A DNA stretch of 64,000 nt from Neobacillus notoginsengisoli (GCF_003515685.1 NZ_QWEG01000004.1:124001-188000), one strand, 5' to 3'; positions 35,862 to 45,309 are shown, counted from the first letter of the stretch. Program-made: numbers and translations. Notes: generated by a model not told the origin, from the letters alone.

Positions 35862-35887
35862 TATATAATTTGTATTTAAATTATATA
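35862..35887. promoter_or_regulatory. LysR-type operator
   Basis: A perfect 10-bp inverted repeat, TATATAATTT and AAATTATATA, with a 6-bp centre, in the divergent intergenic space. It holds the T-N11-A pattern typical of LysR sites. Confidence 0.6.
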
Positions 35888-35962
35888 TTTTTCATATAGT
35901 GAAGTCCATGCTATGATAGCTTTCGTGTGCATTTTGAAAGTCGAAGCAGAAAGGTGAAGGAC

Positions 35963-37249
35963 ATGGAGCGTTTTTTTAAATTACATCAATATGATACGAC
36001 CATTGCAAAAGAAATTTCTGCAGGTCTGATTTCATATATAACGGTCGCTTACATTATTATCGTTAACGCGACCATCTTATCGGTTGCAGGAATCCCGATG
36101 GAGGCTGGTATCATCGCAACGATATTAACTAGTTTTATCGGCTGTTTAGTCATGGGGTTATGGAGCAATACCCCATTTATTATCATTCCTGGCATGGGCC
36201 TTAATGCGATGTTTACTTATACAATCGTCCAATCCGGGGGATTTACTTGGCAGGAAGCCTTGGCGATGGTTTTCGTTATAGGTCTGTTATTTGTTGTGAT
36301 TGCCTTTACACCCATGGCAAAAGTGATTACTTCCTCCATCCCCAACTCCTTGAAAGAAGCGATTACGATTGGGATTGGAATTTTATTGATTTTTATAGGC
36401 TTTGAAAATGGGGGTATTATTACGAGGTCTGAGCATACCTTGCTCGCAATTGGAGACTTAAGCAGTCCGACAGTTATCGTAACGTTTATCGGTTTAATTA
36501 TTACAATCATATTATTTATTAAAAATGTGCCTGGAAACTTATTATTAAGTATCATCATTACTTCGTTGTTAACGATTTGGCTAGGCGGATCTAGTTTTAA
36601 GGGCATTTCCTTTTCAATGCCATCCTTTAGTGAATACGTTGGCATATTTGGCCAAATCTCGTGGCAGCAAGCAGGAAATATCATTTTCTGGCTAACTTCC
36701 ATTTCTTTTGCAATGGTGGTTGTGTTTGAAAATATTGGCTTGATTCATGGACATAGCAAAATGCTGAACCGCCCTGAAAGTAGTAAGAAATCTCTTCAGG
36801 CAACAGCTGTTTCCGTTTTATCATCCGGTATCTTTGGCACAAGTCCCACTGTAGCATCAGTGGAAACAGCGGCAGGGATTACAGCGGGTGGAAGAACGGG
36901 GTTAACGAGCATTGTGACTGCGTTTATGTTTCTTATTTCCATTTTGTTTATACCTGTTATTAAAATCGTTCCTGCAAGTGCCGTGTCGCCAATTCTCATC
37001 TTGATCGGAATTCTTATGTTGCAAAACATCGTCCATATCTCAATGGATGATTTAACAGAGAGCATTCCGGCACTTTTAATTATTGTCCTCATTCCTTTAA
37101 CGTATAGCATTGCAGATGGCATGGCGATTGGCTTTATTCTCTATCCACTTCTCAAGCTCTTGATGGGGAAAGGGAAGGAAATTCACCCGGCCCTTTATAT
37201 GATTGCGATTTTGTTTCTTAGTAATTTTGTTATGCAGTATGTATTTTAA
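35963..37249 (+). CDS. NCS2-family permease (AzgA/PbuG-like)
   Basis: A 428-residue permease of the AzgA subgroup of NCS2/NAT transporters with about 12-14 membrane segments. Conserved features include PGMGLNAMFTYT near residue 80 and GTSPTVASVETAAG near 300. Likely uptake of hypoxanthine, guanine or adenine with H+. ATG 35963 is chosen, with AAGGTGAAGG immediately upstream. Divergent from and probably controlled by the LysR gene; no purine riboswitch fits the short leader. Confidence 0.85.
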   Translation: MERFFKLHQYDTTIAKEISAGLISYITVAYIIIVNATILSVAGIPMEAGIIATILTSFIGCLVMGLWSNTPFIIIPGMGLNAMFTYTIVQSGGFTWQEALAMVFVIGLLFVVIAFTPMAKVITSSIPNSLKEAITIGIGILLIFIGFENGGIITRSEHTLLAIGDLSSPTVIVTFIGLIITIILFIKNVPGNLLLSIIITSLLTIWLGGSSFKGISFSMPSFSEYVGIFGQISWQQAGNIIFWLTSISFAMVVVFENIGLIHGHSKMLNRPESSKKSLQATAVSVLSSGIFGTSPTVASVETAAGITAGGRTGLTSIVTAFMFLISILFIPVIKIVPASAVSPILILIGILMLQNIVHISMDDLTESIPALLIIVLIPLTYSIADGMAIGFILYPLLKLLMGKGKEIHPALYMIAILFLSNFVMQYVF

Positions 37250-37304
37250 GTGAAAGGTTAAAAAAGAGATCTTTATCAGGGGGAAAATAATCAGCCCTAT
37301 AAGC

Positions 37305-37347
37305 AAAAAGCTTGGAGCCATATTATAACGGTTTCCAAGCTTTTTTA
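37305..37347 (+). terminator. intrinsic terminator
   Basis: AAAAGCTTGGA pairs with TCCAAGCTTTT, followed by TTAT. It ends the permease gene. Confidence 0.85.
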
Positions 37348-37387
37348 TGCTTATCTCATTTAAAATGCATTTTTCCCTAGGGAGTAC

Positions 37388-38974
37388 TTATGAAATACGG
37401 AAAGCGTGCTGCACGAGCTTTTCAAGCAAGTCTGGCAGGGTTCCGAACGAAAAATCCATCTCTAGCCGCTCGGTTTTCTGATGCGGGTCCGCTCCATACG
37501 GACCAAGGTTAAATACAGGCATATCCAGCTCTTGGATTGCCTCAAAAGGAATGGTGTACCCATTGTTGTAGAGAGGCATGTTGCCGGCTAAGAGCTTCGC
37601 ATCCTTTTCAGAAGTGGAGGAGGTGGCATAGCTTAAATCGCACAGCCCCTGGAAGAACTTCCTTTCCTGAATCTCGCTGATTTCACTTTTGACAAAAGAG
37701 GCCAGTGATTGGACGATTTCCGAGTTCCGCGACGAAACGGCAGGGTAGAAAGGCGGGCTGAAATAAAACACGATGAACGGTTTCTTTTCAATATACGAAG
37801 CAAACTGCTGGACAACTTTCAGGCTTTTGCCACGCTCGTCCTCATCAGCCGCGGCTAAAAGCGTGGCTTCAATCAGTGCCTGCGCTTCGTCAAGGCCAAT
37901 CGCTTTAACGACTTCCGCGTAAAGGTCTTCCCACGTATATACATCAATTGTAAACGGAAGTCCTTTGACGCCGGCCAGCTCAGCCTTTTCCCGGTAGTGC
38001 TCCAGCGCCATATTGGCCGCTTTATGGGTCGCTTTGAGAATTCCTTCCGTCAGTTCACCAGGCGATTTTTCCATGAACAAAAGGTTGAACATCGCCACCG
38101 CAGATGTCGGCGTCTGGACATTATAGAATTCCTTCAGGTCCCTCATCATCAGGTTTGTCAGCGCCGAGGTGCGCTCCTCACCGATTGTTTCGGAAAACTC
38201 GCTGTTCAATTCCAATTCCATTGTGAGCGCTGCCGCCATTAGCGAGGCATTCAGGCCGGCGAACGGCTCCCCGACATGCGTTTCCTGGCCGGCAAAATAG
38301 AAGCTTGGCATCATTTTGCCAATTGTGCCCGTGTACATGTATTTATTTTTATCATGGGGATGTACCTTGAAGGATGGCTCCGTGTTCAGGCAGAGGACAT
38401 ACTCGAGCCCCAAGTCTTCCTTTAGGCGGAGGACTTCTTCAATCGCCTTCAGCATCCCTTTGGAGCTGACCTCCTCATCGGAAACAGTGACGAAAAGAAG
38501 ATTCCCGTCAATTTCCCCGTAGGAAGCCTTCTCCAGTAAAGACAGTTGGACGGCGATTCCGGCTTTCATGTCCATCGCACCACGTCCGAAAACCCAGTCG
38601 CCGGACCGAAATTCTTCACGGAATGGCTCCGGCAAAAGTTCCGGATTCTCGTTATAAAGTTCGGTCAGCTTTTCGACATTGAAAGCAATTTCCTTCAGCT
38701 GTCCATAATCTTCAACTCCGACAACATCGAAATGGCTGATCATGACGATTGTTTTCTTTGTGCCTTTTTTCTCTACAAAAGCCGTCAGATAGGAGCCATC
38801 AGGTGAATGATGGACATTCAGGTGGTGCGCATTTTGCTGAAAGTAGGGGAGATTCTTCAGCTCCAACTCCAGCAAATCCGGAAAAATAGCTTCCGATTCC
38901 GTTCCGCTCACACTGGGAATACTCACGAGCCGGGACAATAAATCAAGTAATTGCGGTTTTGTCTCCCAAATCAT
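37388..38974 (-). CDS. rocB: M20-family peptidase, RocB-like
   Basis: A 528-residue M20/ArgE-type metallohydrolase. Metal-site motifs: SHFDVVG near residue 82 and GRGAMDMKAG near 132, followed by SDEEVSSKG near 166. Length and similarity to B. subtilis RocB (arginine-utilisation cluster) are clear, but no other roc genes are near. ATG 38974 is chosen because AGAGGAGG stands 8 nt before it; an ATG two codons earlier is only 2 nt away. The MFS gene lies 14 nt upstream, so the two form an operon. Confidence 0.85.
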   Translation of the reverse strand: MIWETKPQLLDLLSRLVSIPSVSGTESEAIFPDLLELELKNLPYFQQNAHHLNVHHSPDGSYLTAFVEKKGTKKTIVMISHFDVVGVEDYGQLKEIAFNVEKLTELYNENPELLPEPFREEFRSGDWVFGRGAMDMKAGIAVQLSLLEKASYGEIDGNLLFVTVSDEEVSSKGMLKAIEEVLRLKEDLGLEYVLCLNTEPSFKVHPHDKNKYMYTGTIGKMMPSFYFAGQETHVGEPFAGLNASLMAAALTMELELNSEFSETIGEERTSALTNLMMRDLKEFYNVQTPTSAVAMFNLLFMEKSPGELTEGILKATHKAANMALEHYREKAELAGVKGLPFTIDVYTWEDLYAEVVKAIGLDEAQALIEATLLAAADEDERGKSLKVVQQFASYIEKKPFIVFYFSPPFYPAVSSRNSEIVQSLASFVKSEISEIQERKFFQGLCDLSYATSSTSEKDAKLLAGNMPLYNNGYTIPFEAIQELDMPVFNLGPYGADPHQKTERLEMDFSFGTLPDLLEKLVQHAFRIS

Positions 38975-38988
38975 ACACATTTCCTCCT

Positions 38989-40254
38989 CTAAACCGAAGC
39001 CTTTTGTCTATCATAACTTTTAAATGTCGCCCAGTAAAAACCAGCACTTACAAGTGAAAGTAGACAGAGCGTCATGAATGTCCAGTTATAGCCAACCCAT
39101 TCGGTCAGCGGAATGGACAGCGGCGCAATCGTCCGGCCAATTGTATAGCGAAGGCTCGCCGCGGCAAAATACTGCCCGCGTAAATGCTCTGGCGCTATTT
39201 TTGAGACGAAGCCCTGCTGGATGCCCGCTGAAGCCAGTTCCCCAAGCGTAAATACGACCATTGCCAAAATAAGCCCCCAAATCCACGTCGTTTGGCCGAA
39301 CATCACAATCGAAATGGCATAAAGAATCGCCGATGCCATAAACACATTTTGTTCTTTGAATCGATTCATATATCTCGTCACCATGACGGTGAACAGGGCG
39401 ACGAGGAGGCCATTTTCAGATAAGATGATGCCGAAAGCCTGCTCGCCGTTTACTTTAAACGACCAGTCGCCAAAGCTGAGCATCGTTTGATTATGGACAA
39501 ATTCCTTCATATAAACTGGGAACAGCAAATCAAGCTGCATAAACGTTTGTGAGAGGAGGATTCCCGCGATGATGAACAGCAGAAAAGTTCTGTCCCTCAT
39601 AATAACGCCATAATCCTTGAATTGACTTTGCAAAGCGTGATACCATTTGCTGCCCGAGCCTGTCGATATTGACATTTGTACCGGGAGCGTCTCACGCGTC
39701 CATTTTGCGAGAATGAAAGAGAGCAGCAGGCCGATAAACCCTGATGCGAGCAAAACCTCAAACGGATAACGGACAAAGAAGATGGCGCCGAGGATCGGCC
39801 CGACAACAACGGAAATATTAATCGATGTATAAAAGACAGCGAAAACATCGCTCCGGTCTTTTTCAGGCACGAGGTCGGCAACCATCGCCTGGCTCGCCGG
39901 CCAATAAAACGAACCGAATACGCCCGCAAGTGCGAAGCAGGTAAATCCTAGTACAGGCGAGTCGAGCCAAGGTGACTGAGCGATTCCGAAAACGAAAAAC
40001 GACAGTCCTTGTCCGGCTGCCGACAAGACCATCATCCGTTTCCGTCCGAACCGGTCCGCGCAATAACCACCCATCAAATTGGCGGCAACTGAGAAAACCT
40101 GCGAAAAAATAAGCAGCAGCCCCGCCTTGCTTTTCCCGAACTCCCCCGCAAAATAAATCGTCAAAAACGGGAAGAACAGCCAGAACATCGTATTCATCAA
40201 GGCTTCCGCAGCAAGCCTGACCCGTAAGTTTGTATCCCAATCCCTAAGCCTCAT
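38989..40254 (-). CDS. MFS transporter
   Basis: A 421-residue major facilitator with 12 predicted membrane segments. The cytoplasmic loop between TM2 and TM3 has the motif GGYCADRFGRKR (near residues 62-73), typical of drug:H+ antiporter-type MFS members. It lies just upstream of rocB on the same strand, which may link it to peptide or amino-acid efflux or uptake. Substrate unknown. Confidence 0.85.
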   Translation of the reverse strand: MRLRDWDTNLRVRLAAEALMNTMFWLFFPFLTIYFAGEFGKSKAGLLLIFSQVFSVAANLMGGYCADRFGRKRMMVLSAAGQGLSFFVFGIAQSPWLDSPVLGFTCFALAGVFGSFYWPASQAMVADLVPEKDRSDVFAVFYTSINISVVVGPILGAIFFVRYPFEVLLASGFIGLLLSFILAKWTRETLPVQMSISTGSGSKWYHALQSQFKDYGVIMRDRTFLLFIIAGILLSQTFMQLDLLFPVYMKEFVHNQTMLSFGDWSFKVNGEQAFGIILSENGLLVALFTVMVTRYMNRFKEQNVFMASAILYAISIVMFGQTTWIWGLILAMVVFTLGELASAGIQQGFVSKIAPEHLRGQYFAAASLRYTIGRTIAPLSIPLTEWVGYNWTFMTLCLLSLVSAGFYWATFKSYDRQKASV

Positions 40255-40448
40255 CGTTAAAACTCCGTTTCTATAAAAACAGTTAAGTAAGCCCTATTAT
40301 CATACTATTTTAGAGGAAGTATTTTCAAGATTGCCATTGGGGATTACCTGGACAGGCCACCATTTTATAAAAAAACGGCAGTTTGTCCATGCAAAACTAC
40401 CTTCTTTTCATAAGTTGAATTATCGACATGAAAAGGGGGTGAAACAAT

Positions 40449-40724
40449 ATGGCTAAAATTAAAAAGTCTCAAGGCTCGCAACAGCCACCACAGAACGAGT
40501 GCCCAGAGGGCTGTTGTACCGGTGATGAAATCCTGTGTATCTCCATTCCATGCCCGATTTCTATCGTCCTGCTTGGCTTGGATCTTCAACTCGAACTACC
40601 GTGTATCCGCCTTAGCTCGGTAAACGGTCTAACTGCTGGGCAGACCCAGCAAGTCCTTGCCGTCCTCGCCAACCTGCTAGGTGCACTTGGCAGCATTTCC
40701 CCAACCTCCATAGACGAACAATAA
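40449..40724 (+). CDS. cysteine-rich small protein, unknown
   Basis: A 91-residue protein with six Cys in the first 52 residues (CPEGCC, CISIPC, LPC) followed by a hydrophobic Leu/Ile-rich middle and an uncharged C-terminal helix. No signal peptide. AAAAGGGGG precedes the ATG and an intrinsic terminator follows. Cys-rich self-assembling proteins of this size are common in Bacillus spore coats and exosporia, but no family is recognised; that role is a guess. Confidence 0.55.
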   Translation: MAKIKKSQGSQQPPQNECPEGCCTGDEILCISIPCPISIVLLGLDLQLELPCIRLSSVNGLTAGQTQQVLAVLANLLGALGSISPTSIDEQ

Positions 40725-40764
40725 GGAGGATTGGAAGGGTAAATTAGGACAAGCCTTCAATGGA

Positions 40765-40800
40765 GAGCTTAACGTTTTTTCGTTAAGCTCTTTTAATTAT
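40765..40800 (+). terminator. intrinsic terminator
   Basis: GAGCTTAACG-N6-CGTTAAGCTC followed by TTTTAATT. Confidence 0.9.
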
Positions 40801-40871
40801 TGTTCTCGGTTCCAAAACAAGTTTCATAAATTAAATTGGGATATAGTAGAGTCGAATAGGAGGAGATTTTT

Positions 40872-41267
40872 TTGTCACAAGGTGTGATCCATCACATTGA
40901 AATATATGTTTCTGATTTAAAGAAAACAATAGAGTTTTGGGGATGGTTTCTTGAAGAGTTGGGTTATGAAGCCTTTCAGGAGTGGGATAGCGGAAAAAGC
41001 TGGCGGTTTGGACCATCATACATAGTATTCGTGCAGGCAGAGGATAGGTTTTTGGATATCCCATACCACCGATGCCGGGTCGGCCTAAATCATTTGGCCT
41101 TCCATGCAAAGTCACGCGAGCATGTTGATGAGATGACAGTTAAATTGTTAGAAAGGGGCGTAAATATTCTTTATGCGGATAAACATCCGTATGCTGGAGG
41201 AGCGGGGTATTATGCCGTTTTCTTTGAGGATCCAGATCGAATAAAGGTGGAATTAGTTGCCCCATGA
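40872..41267 (+). CDS. VOC-family (glyoxalase/bleomycin-resistance fold) protein
   Basis: A 131-residue single VOC domain made of two beta-alpha-beta-beta-beta modules. Metal-ligand candidates are His7-His8 in VIHHIEIYV, His in GLNHLAFH and Glu in IKVELV near the C-terminus. Enzymatic role (lyase, dioxygenase or thiol transferase) is not determined by sequence. TTG start with AGGAGGAG upstream; terminator follows. Confidence 0.8.
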   Translation: MSQGVIHHIEIYVSDLKKTIEFWGWFLEELGYEAFQEWDSGKSWRFGPSYIVFVQAEDRFLDIPYHRCRVGLNHLAFHAKSREHVDEMTVKLLERGVNILYADKHPYAGGAGYYAVFFEDPDRIKVELVAP

Positions 41268-41276
41268 TTTTATTAA

Positions 41277-41318
41277 AGCAGAGGCACCAAATGATATTGG
41301 CGCCTCTGCCTTTTCTTT
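41277..41318 (+). terminator. intrinsic terminator
   Basis: GCAGAGGC-CCAA and TTGG-GCCTCTGC arms, then CTTTTCTTT. The TTGGCGCC part matches the adjacent repeat unit. Confidence 0.75.
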
Positions 41319-41512
41319 CAGCTCTTTCTCCTAGATTGAAGCACACTTCGCCTATCTTGGTGCCCTTTGCGTAAATATTTCTTCTCAAACGTCATCAAGA
41401 AGGTCTATTGGTGCCTTTTCCGTAACTCATTTTTCTCAAAAGTCACTAAGAAAGTCTGTTGGTGCCTTTCTCGGAGATCCATCTCCTAAAAAGGCGCCAA
41501 TCAACTCAAAAA
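41297..41512. repeat. 51-bp tandem array (TTGGTGCC family)
   Basis: TTGGCGCC at 41297, then TTGGTGCC at 41357, 41408 and 41459 (last two steps 51 bp), with shared CTCAAA and GTCA.CAAGAA segments. The array is closed by an inverted GGCGCCAA near 41493. It lies between convergent VOC and topB genes. Confidence 0.8.
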
Positions 41513-41524
41513 ACGATTTCTAGT

Positions 41525-43630
41525 TTACTCATCCTTCTCCAGCGCCTTCTTCAGCAAATCGCCAAGGCTCGTGCCGAAGTCTTCCTTCGGGGTATACTTC
41601 TGGACAAGCTTTTTCTCTTCGCGTTTGTTGACGGCTTTTTTCCGTTCTTCCGCTTTTTCAACAACATTGCATGGGCGGCATTGGAAGTACGTGCCGGCTT
41701 TGCCGTTATGGATTTCCATCTTCTTACGGCACTGCGGACAGCGGCGGTTCGATAGTTTCGGATCCTTCCGCTTCCGGTACGAGCAGTCGAGGCTTGAGCA
41801 GACAAGGATTTTGCCTTCTTTTGTATTCCTTTCCTTCAGGAACGAATCGCACTCCGGACACTTTGATCCTGTCAGGTTGGGCGGGCGGTAGGACTTGTCG
41901 CTCGTCTTGACTTCGGACACCAGCCGTTTCGTCTGCTCCCTGATTCTTTTGCCAAAAGCTTTCGGATCGCCTTTGCCTTTCGCAATCTTTTCAAGCTCTT
42001 CTTCCCATTTCGCGGTCAGTTCAGGTGACTTCAAATCGTCATTTACAAGCTCGATCAGCTGCTTGCCTTTTTGAGTCGGATGGAATCGGCCATTCTGCCG
42101 TTCGACAACTTCTGTATCGACGAGCCGCTCGATGATTTCTGCGCGGGTCGCCGGCGTGCCGAGGCCGAATTTTTCCATCTGGCCGAGGATGTCGGACTCT
42201 GAGTAGCGGGACGGCGGCTCGGTCCATTTTTGGTTAATATTCACAGCTGACACCATCAATACCTGACCTTGCTTCAGCGCCGCAACGGCTGGCTTCAAAG
42301 GAACAGACTCCTCCTTGCCGAGTGCTTTTTTGAAGCCTGGCTCGATAGTCACAGTTTCCCTTGTGGCGAATGTTTCGCCGGCAGCAGACACTTCAAATGA
42401 AATTGTTTCATATTCGTATGCCGGATAAAACAGCGTCAGGAAGCGGCGGACTATCAGGTCGTAAATTTTGCGCTCATCCGAATCGAGTTCGGATAGATTC
42501 GGCCGTTCCTCGGTAGGAATAATCGCATGGTGATCGGTTACCTTCGCATTATTAAATACCCGCTTGGCAAGGACCTGGCTTTTGCCCAGGACAGGCCGTG
42601 CTTCTTCCTTATAAGCCCCAGCAATGGCGCCAAGCCGGTCCGCCATCGTTGCCTCCATGTCGGTCGTCAAGTACCGGGAGTCGGTCCTCGGGTAGGTGAC
42701 GAGCTTATATTGTTCATACAATCTCTGCATCGTGTTCAATGTTTTCTTGGCGGAAAAACCGAAGCGCTTGTTGGCATCCCGCTGCAGCTCGGTCAAATCG
42801 TACGGGAGTGGCTGCGGCTCGGATTTCTTTTTCCGTTCGATTTTCGTCACGGTTGCTTTGACATCCTTGACCTTACCGGCTATTTCTTCTGCTTTCTGTT
42901 TGTCAAAAAGGCGCTTCTCGCCATTCTTCTCCCACTCAAGCGAAAGAGGGCCAGCCGTTGCTGATATTGTCCAGTACTCCTTCGGCTGGAACTTTTGGAT
43001 CTGATTCTCGCGTTCTAAAACCATCGCAAGGGTCGGCGTTTGGACCCGGCCGGCAGAAAGGGGATCCCGGTATTTCGTCGTCAGCGCTCGGGTGACATTC
43101 AAGCCAATCAGCCAATCAGCCTCAGCCCGGCAAACGGCAGAATCATATAGGCTTTCAAACTGGGAACCTGGTTTCAACTGACGGAAACCATCCTTGATTG
43201 CCTTATCGGTCTGGGACGAAATCCACAATCGCTTAATTGGCTTTTTCCAATTGATCTTCTCGAGGATCCATCTTGCGACAAGCTCACCTTCACGCCCCGC
43301 GTCCGTCGCGATGATGACTTCGCCGACATCCTTCCGTTTGGCAAGGTTCTCAATTGCCCGGAACTGATGGCTCGTCTGCTTCATGACTTTAATGCCCATC
43401 TTATCTGGGATGATTGGCAAGTCTTCAAGATTCCAATTCTTAAACTTTGTATCGTAATGCTCAGGCATTTTCAACTCAACCAAGTGGCCAAGCGCCCAAG
43501 TCACAATATATTTATCGCCTTCAATATAGCTCTTTGAAGATTGCCGGCAGCCAAGCACGCGGGCAATTTCCCGTCCGACACTTGGTTTTTCGGCAAGTAC
43601 TAATGATTTCACAGCATTCAATCCTTTCAA
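41525..43630 (-). CDS. topB: DNA topoisomerase III
   Basis: A 701-residue type IA topoisomerase that decatenates and relaxes DNA by single-strand passage. The N-terminal Toprim domain starts LVLAEKPSVGREIARVLG (with TDAGREGE near 105), and the active-site Tyr lies in VTYPRTDSRYL near residue 310. The C-terminal tail has two zinc-finger-like Cys clusters (about 605-670). Close to B. subtilis TopB in length. The gene starts with ATG and a GAAAGGAT ribosome site. Confidence 0.94.
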   Translation of the reverse strand: MKGLNAVKSLVLAEKPSVGREIARVLGCRQSSKSYIEGDKYIVTWALGHLVELKMPEHYDTKFKNWNLEDLPIIPDKMGIKVMKQTSHQFRAIENLAKRKDVGEVIIATDAGREGELVARWILEKINWKKPIKRLWISSQTDKAIKDGFRQLKPGSQFESLYDSAVCRAEADWLIGLNVTRALTTKYRDPLSAGRVQTPTLAMVLERENQIQKFQPKEYWTISATAGPLSLEWEKNGEKRLFDKQKAEEIAGKVKDVKATVTKIERKKKSEPQPLPYDLTELQRDANKRFGFSAKKTLNTMQRLYEQYKLVTYPRTDSRYLTTDMEATMADRLGAIAGAYKEEARPVLGKSQVLAKRVFNNAKVTDHHAIIPTEERPNLSELDSDERKIYDLIVRRFLTLFYPAYEYETISFEVSAAGETFATRETVTIEPGFKKALGKEESVPLKPAVAALKQGQVLMVSAVNINQKWTEPPSRYSESDILGQMEKFGLGTPATRAEIIERLVDTEVVERQNGRFHPTQKGKQLIELVNDDLKSPELTAKWEEELEKIAKGKGDPKAFGKRIREQTKRLVSEVKTSDKSYRPPNLTGSKCPECDSFLKERNTKEGKILVCSSLDCSYRKRKDPKLSNRRCPQCRKKMEIHNGKAGTYFQCRPCNVVEKAEERKKAVNKREEKKLVQKYTPKEDFGTSLGDLLKKALEKDE

Positions 43631-43776
43631 ATTCAGGCTGCCTTTTGCGAATTAAGCCTCTTTTTGCAAAAAAAGCACTTCGCTTCGGCACTCTACAAGT
43701 ATACCGGAAAAACCGGGATTTTTGTAATCGGCAGCCGGAGTAGATTGAGCTTTGAAGAGGATAGGACGGCAAAAAA

Positions 43777-45021
43777 CTATTTTGCGTTATAAAAGACAAT
43801 CGATTCTACATTCTTAATCCATGGTTTTGCAGAGGTCCCATCCGGATTAGCCAGCCAGACAGTCCTTTTTTGATCGACAATGGATTTTCCTCTAAACCAG
43901 GATAGCTTTCCAATTGTTCTTACAAACTGAGGCGAGTAGTCCCCGAACCCTTTTGGCGGGGCGGTTATCTGAGTTTGCTTATTTGCCGGGATCTCCACTT
44001 TATAAAGCGAGGGCAGGGGCTGCTTGCTGAAGTCATTCGTCCATTCCTGCTCTTTGAACCGGGAGACGACCAGCGATTGATCCGTCAGCCAGTCAAAATA
44101 AAAATCTGCATAATTGGGCGGAGTGAACGTTCCGGATGCAGGCATTTCCTTTACTTTTAAATCTTTATTTTTAAAACCGAACACTATTCTTCCGCCGCCT
44201 GCGATAAAGGCAAGTGTATCTGAAGACGGCGCCCATTTCGGTTCACTCACATCCAGTATCACTTCGTCCATGACCTCGAAGTTTTTTCCGTCATTGCGAA
44301 TGACACAAACCATATTGCTGTCCATCGACCAAGAGGCTGTTGGAGAAACAATAAAAGAAATCCACTTGCCGCTTGGAGAGTAGGTTAGTTTCTCGGCATT
44401 AACCGCAATCAGTTTATTTTCTTTGGTCGTCCCGATTTCCTTTGGCAATGTGAAAAAGGATTCCACCCCGCCAAATAATTGAACATCACTGTATTGATCA
44501 TCGGTCTTTTTCGTGAATAAAGAGGCACTCGACCAGCCATCAGGCCTTAATGTCCCTGATGACGAAAGAAGGAAGCCCTTCCCATCTGGCAACCAGGCAA
44601 AATCGTTGACCCCGGTGGCAATATTGAAAAAATTTTGTAGGTTGGACACATTTAATATCCCTTTCGAATTAAACGCAACGACATTTTGATGAGGAGCCCA
44701 GGCGGGAGAATAGCCATCATAAAATAGCTTTTTCTTCTCTCCTGTCTCCACTTTATAAACCCAAACCTCTGACTGCTGTTCTCCTTTTTCAAACTGGGAA
44801 GGAGCGCTCAGTTGAAAGACAAGCATTTTCCCATCCCGGGACCATTTCGGCTGCCACTCGACTCGCCCCGTTGTACTAATTTGTTTTTCCTTGCCTTTAT
44901 TGACGATCCACAGGTTTCCCTCCCGGACAAACGCCGCCTTTACCTGATCCTCTGGAGCGGCGGCAATAACGGAAGGGAAAAACAGAGAGAAAATGATAGC
45001 GAAGAGAAAAATTCTTTTCAT
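43777..45021 (-). CDS. secreted TolB-like beta-propeller protein
   Basis: A 414-residue exported protein: signal peptide (about 1-21, cleaved near AAAPED) then WD40-like/TolB beta-propeller repeats with recurrent blade motifs such as W-P-W-S-DGK-F (EWQPKWSRDGKMLVF), SPAWAPHQNVVAF, FAWLPDGKGFLL and EPKWAPSSDTLAF. It is extracytoplasmic, probably a binding or scaffold protein. Exact function unknown. Confidence 0.75.
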   Translation of the reverse strand: MKRIFLFAIIFSLFFPSVIAAAPEDQVKAAFVREGNLWIVNKGKEKQISTTGRVEWQPKWSRDGKMLVFQLSAPSQFEKGEQQSEVWVYKVETGEKKKLFYDGYSPAWAPHQNVVAFNSKGILNVSNLQNFFNIATGVNDFAWLPDGKGFLLSSSGTLRPDGWSSASLFTKKTDDQYSDVQLFGGVESFFTLPKEIGTTKENKLIAVNAEKLTYSPSGKWISFIVSPTASWSMDSNMVCVIRNDGKNFEVMDEVILDVSEPKWAPSSDTLAFIAGGGRIVFGFKNKDLKVKEMPASGTFTPPNYADFYFDWLTDQSLVVSRFKEQEWTNDFSKQPLPSLYKVEIPANKQTQITAPPKGFGDYSPQFVRTIGKLSWFRGKSIVDQKRTVWLANPDGTSAKPWIKNVESIVFYNAK

Positions 45022-45126
45022 TCTAATTCACTCCTTTGCTGTTAACATCCACATTGAGATAACTTTTATGTAGCCGGGAAAAGAACCTTTTTGCAAAAGT
45101 AACATTATGCCCAAATGAATTCTCCA

Positions 45127-45155
45127 TTGACACTTAGGCCTGCACCACATACAAT
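45127..45155 (+). promoter_or_regulatory. strong sigma-A promoter
   Basis: Exact TTGACA, 17-nt spacer, TACAAT. Transcription would start near 45162, over the AT-rich sequence GGTAATTATCGTTATT, which loosely resembles a Fur-type operator. Confidence 0.75.
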
Positions 45156-45198
45156 AAAGGTAATTATCGTTATTTTCTGACAAACGAGGATGATTCCG

Positions 45199-45252
45199 AT
45201 GAAAACAAAACATTGTGCAGGCATATACAGAAGGCTGGACTCCAAATCTTAA
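45199..45252 (+). other. 17-codon leader reading frame
   Basis: A short reading frame, MKTKHCAGIYRRLDSKS (an in-frame ATG at 45190 would add three codons), with GAGG upstream. It ends within the 5' arm of a strong terminator, so promoter, mini-frame and terminator form a transcript of about 115 nt ending just before hutH. It may be an attenuator leader or a small RNA. Confidence 0.4.
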
Positions 45253-45277
45253 CCGGTTTGGAAGTCCAGCCTTTTTC
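45231..45277 (+). terminator. intrinsic terminator upstream of hutH
   Basis: AAGGCTGGACTCCAAA pairs with TTTGGAAGTCCAGCCTT (one bulge), followed by TTTCTTT. A very stable stem between a strong promoter and the hutH start at 45310. Confidence 0.9.
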
Positions 45278-45309
45278 TTTATCCTGCTAAATTGGTAGAG
45301 GTGAGAATG

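Noticed and set aside
40381-40448. SigK/SigE promoter before the Cys-rich protein
   Set aside because: CATAAGTTG resembles a SigK -10, but no AC or ATA -35 lies at the right distance.
45159-45174. Fur box at GGTAATTATCGTTATT
   Set aside because: Only about 10 of 14 positions match the 7-1-7 consensus; kept as operator-like, not called as Fur.
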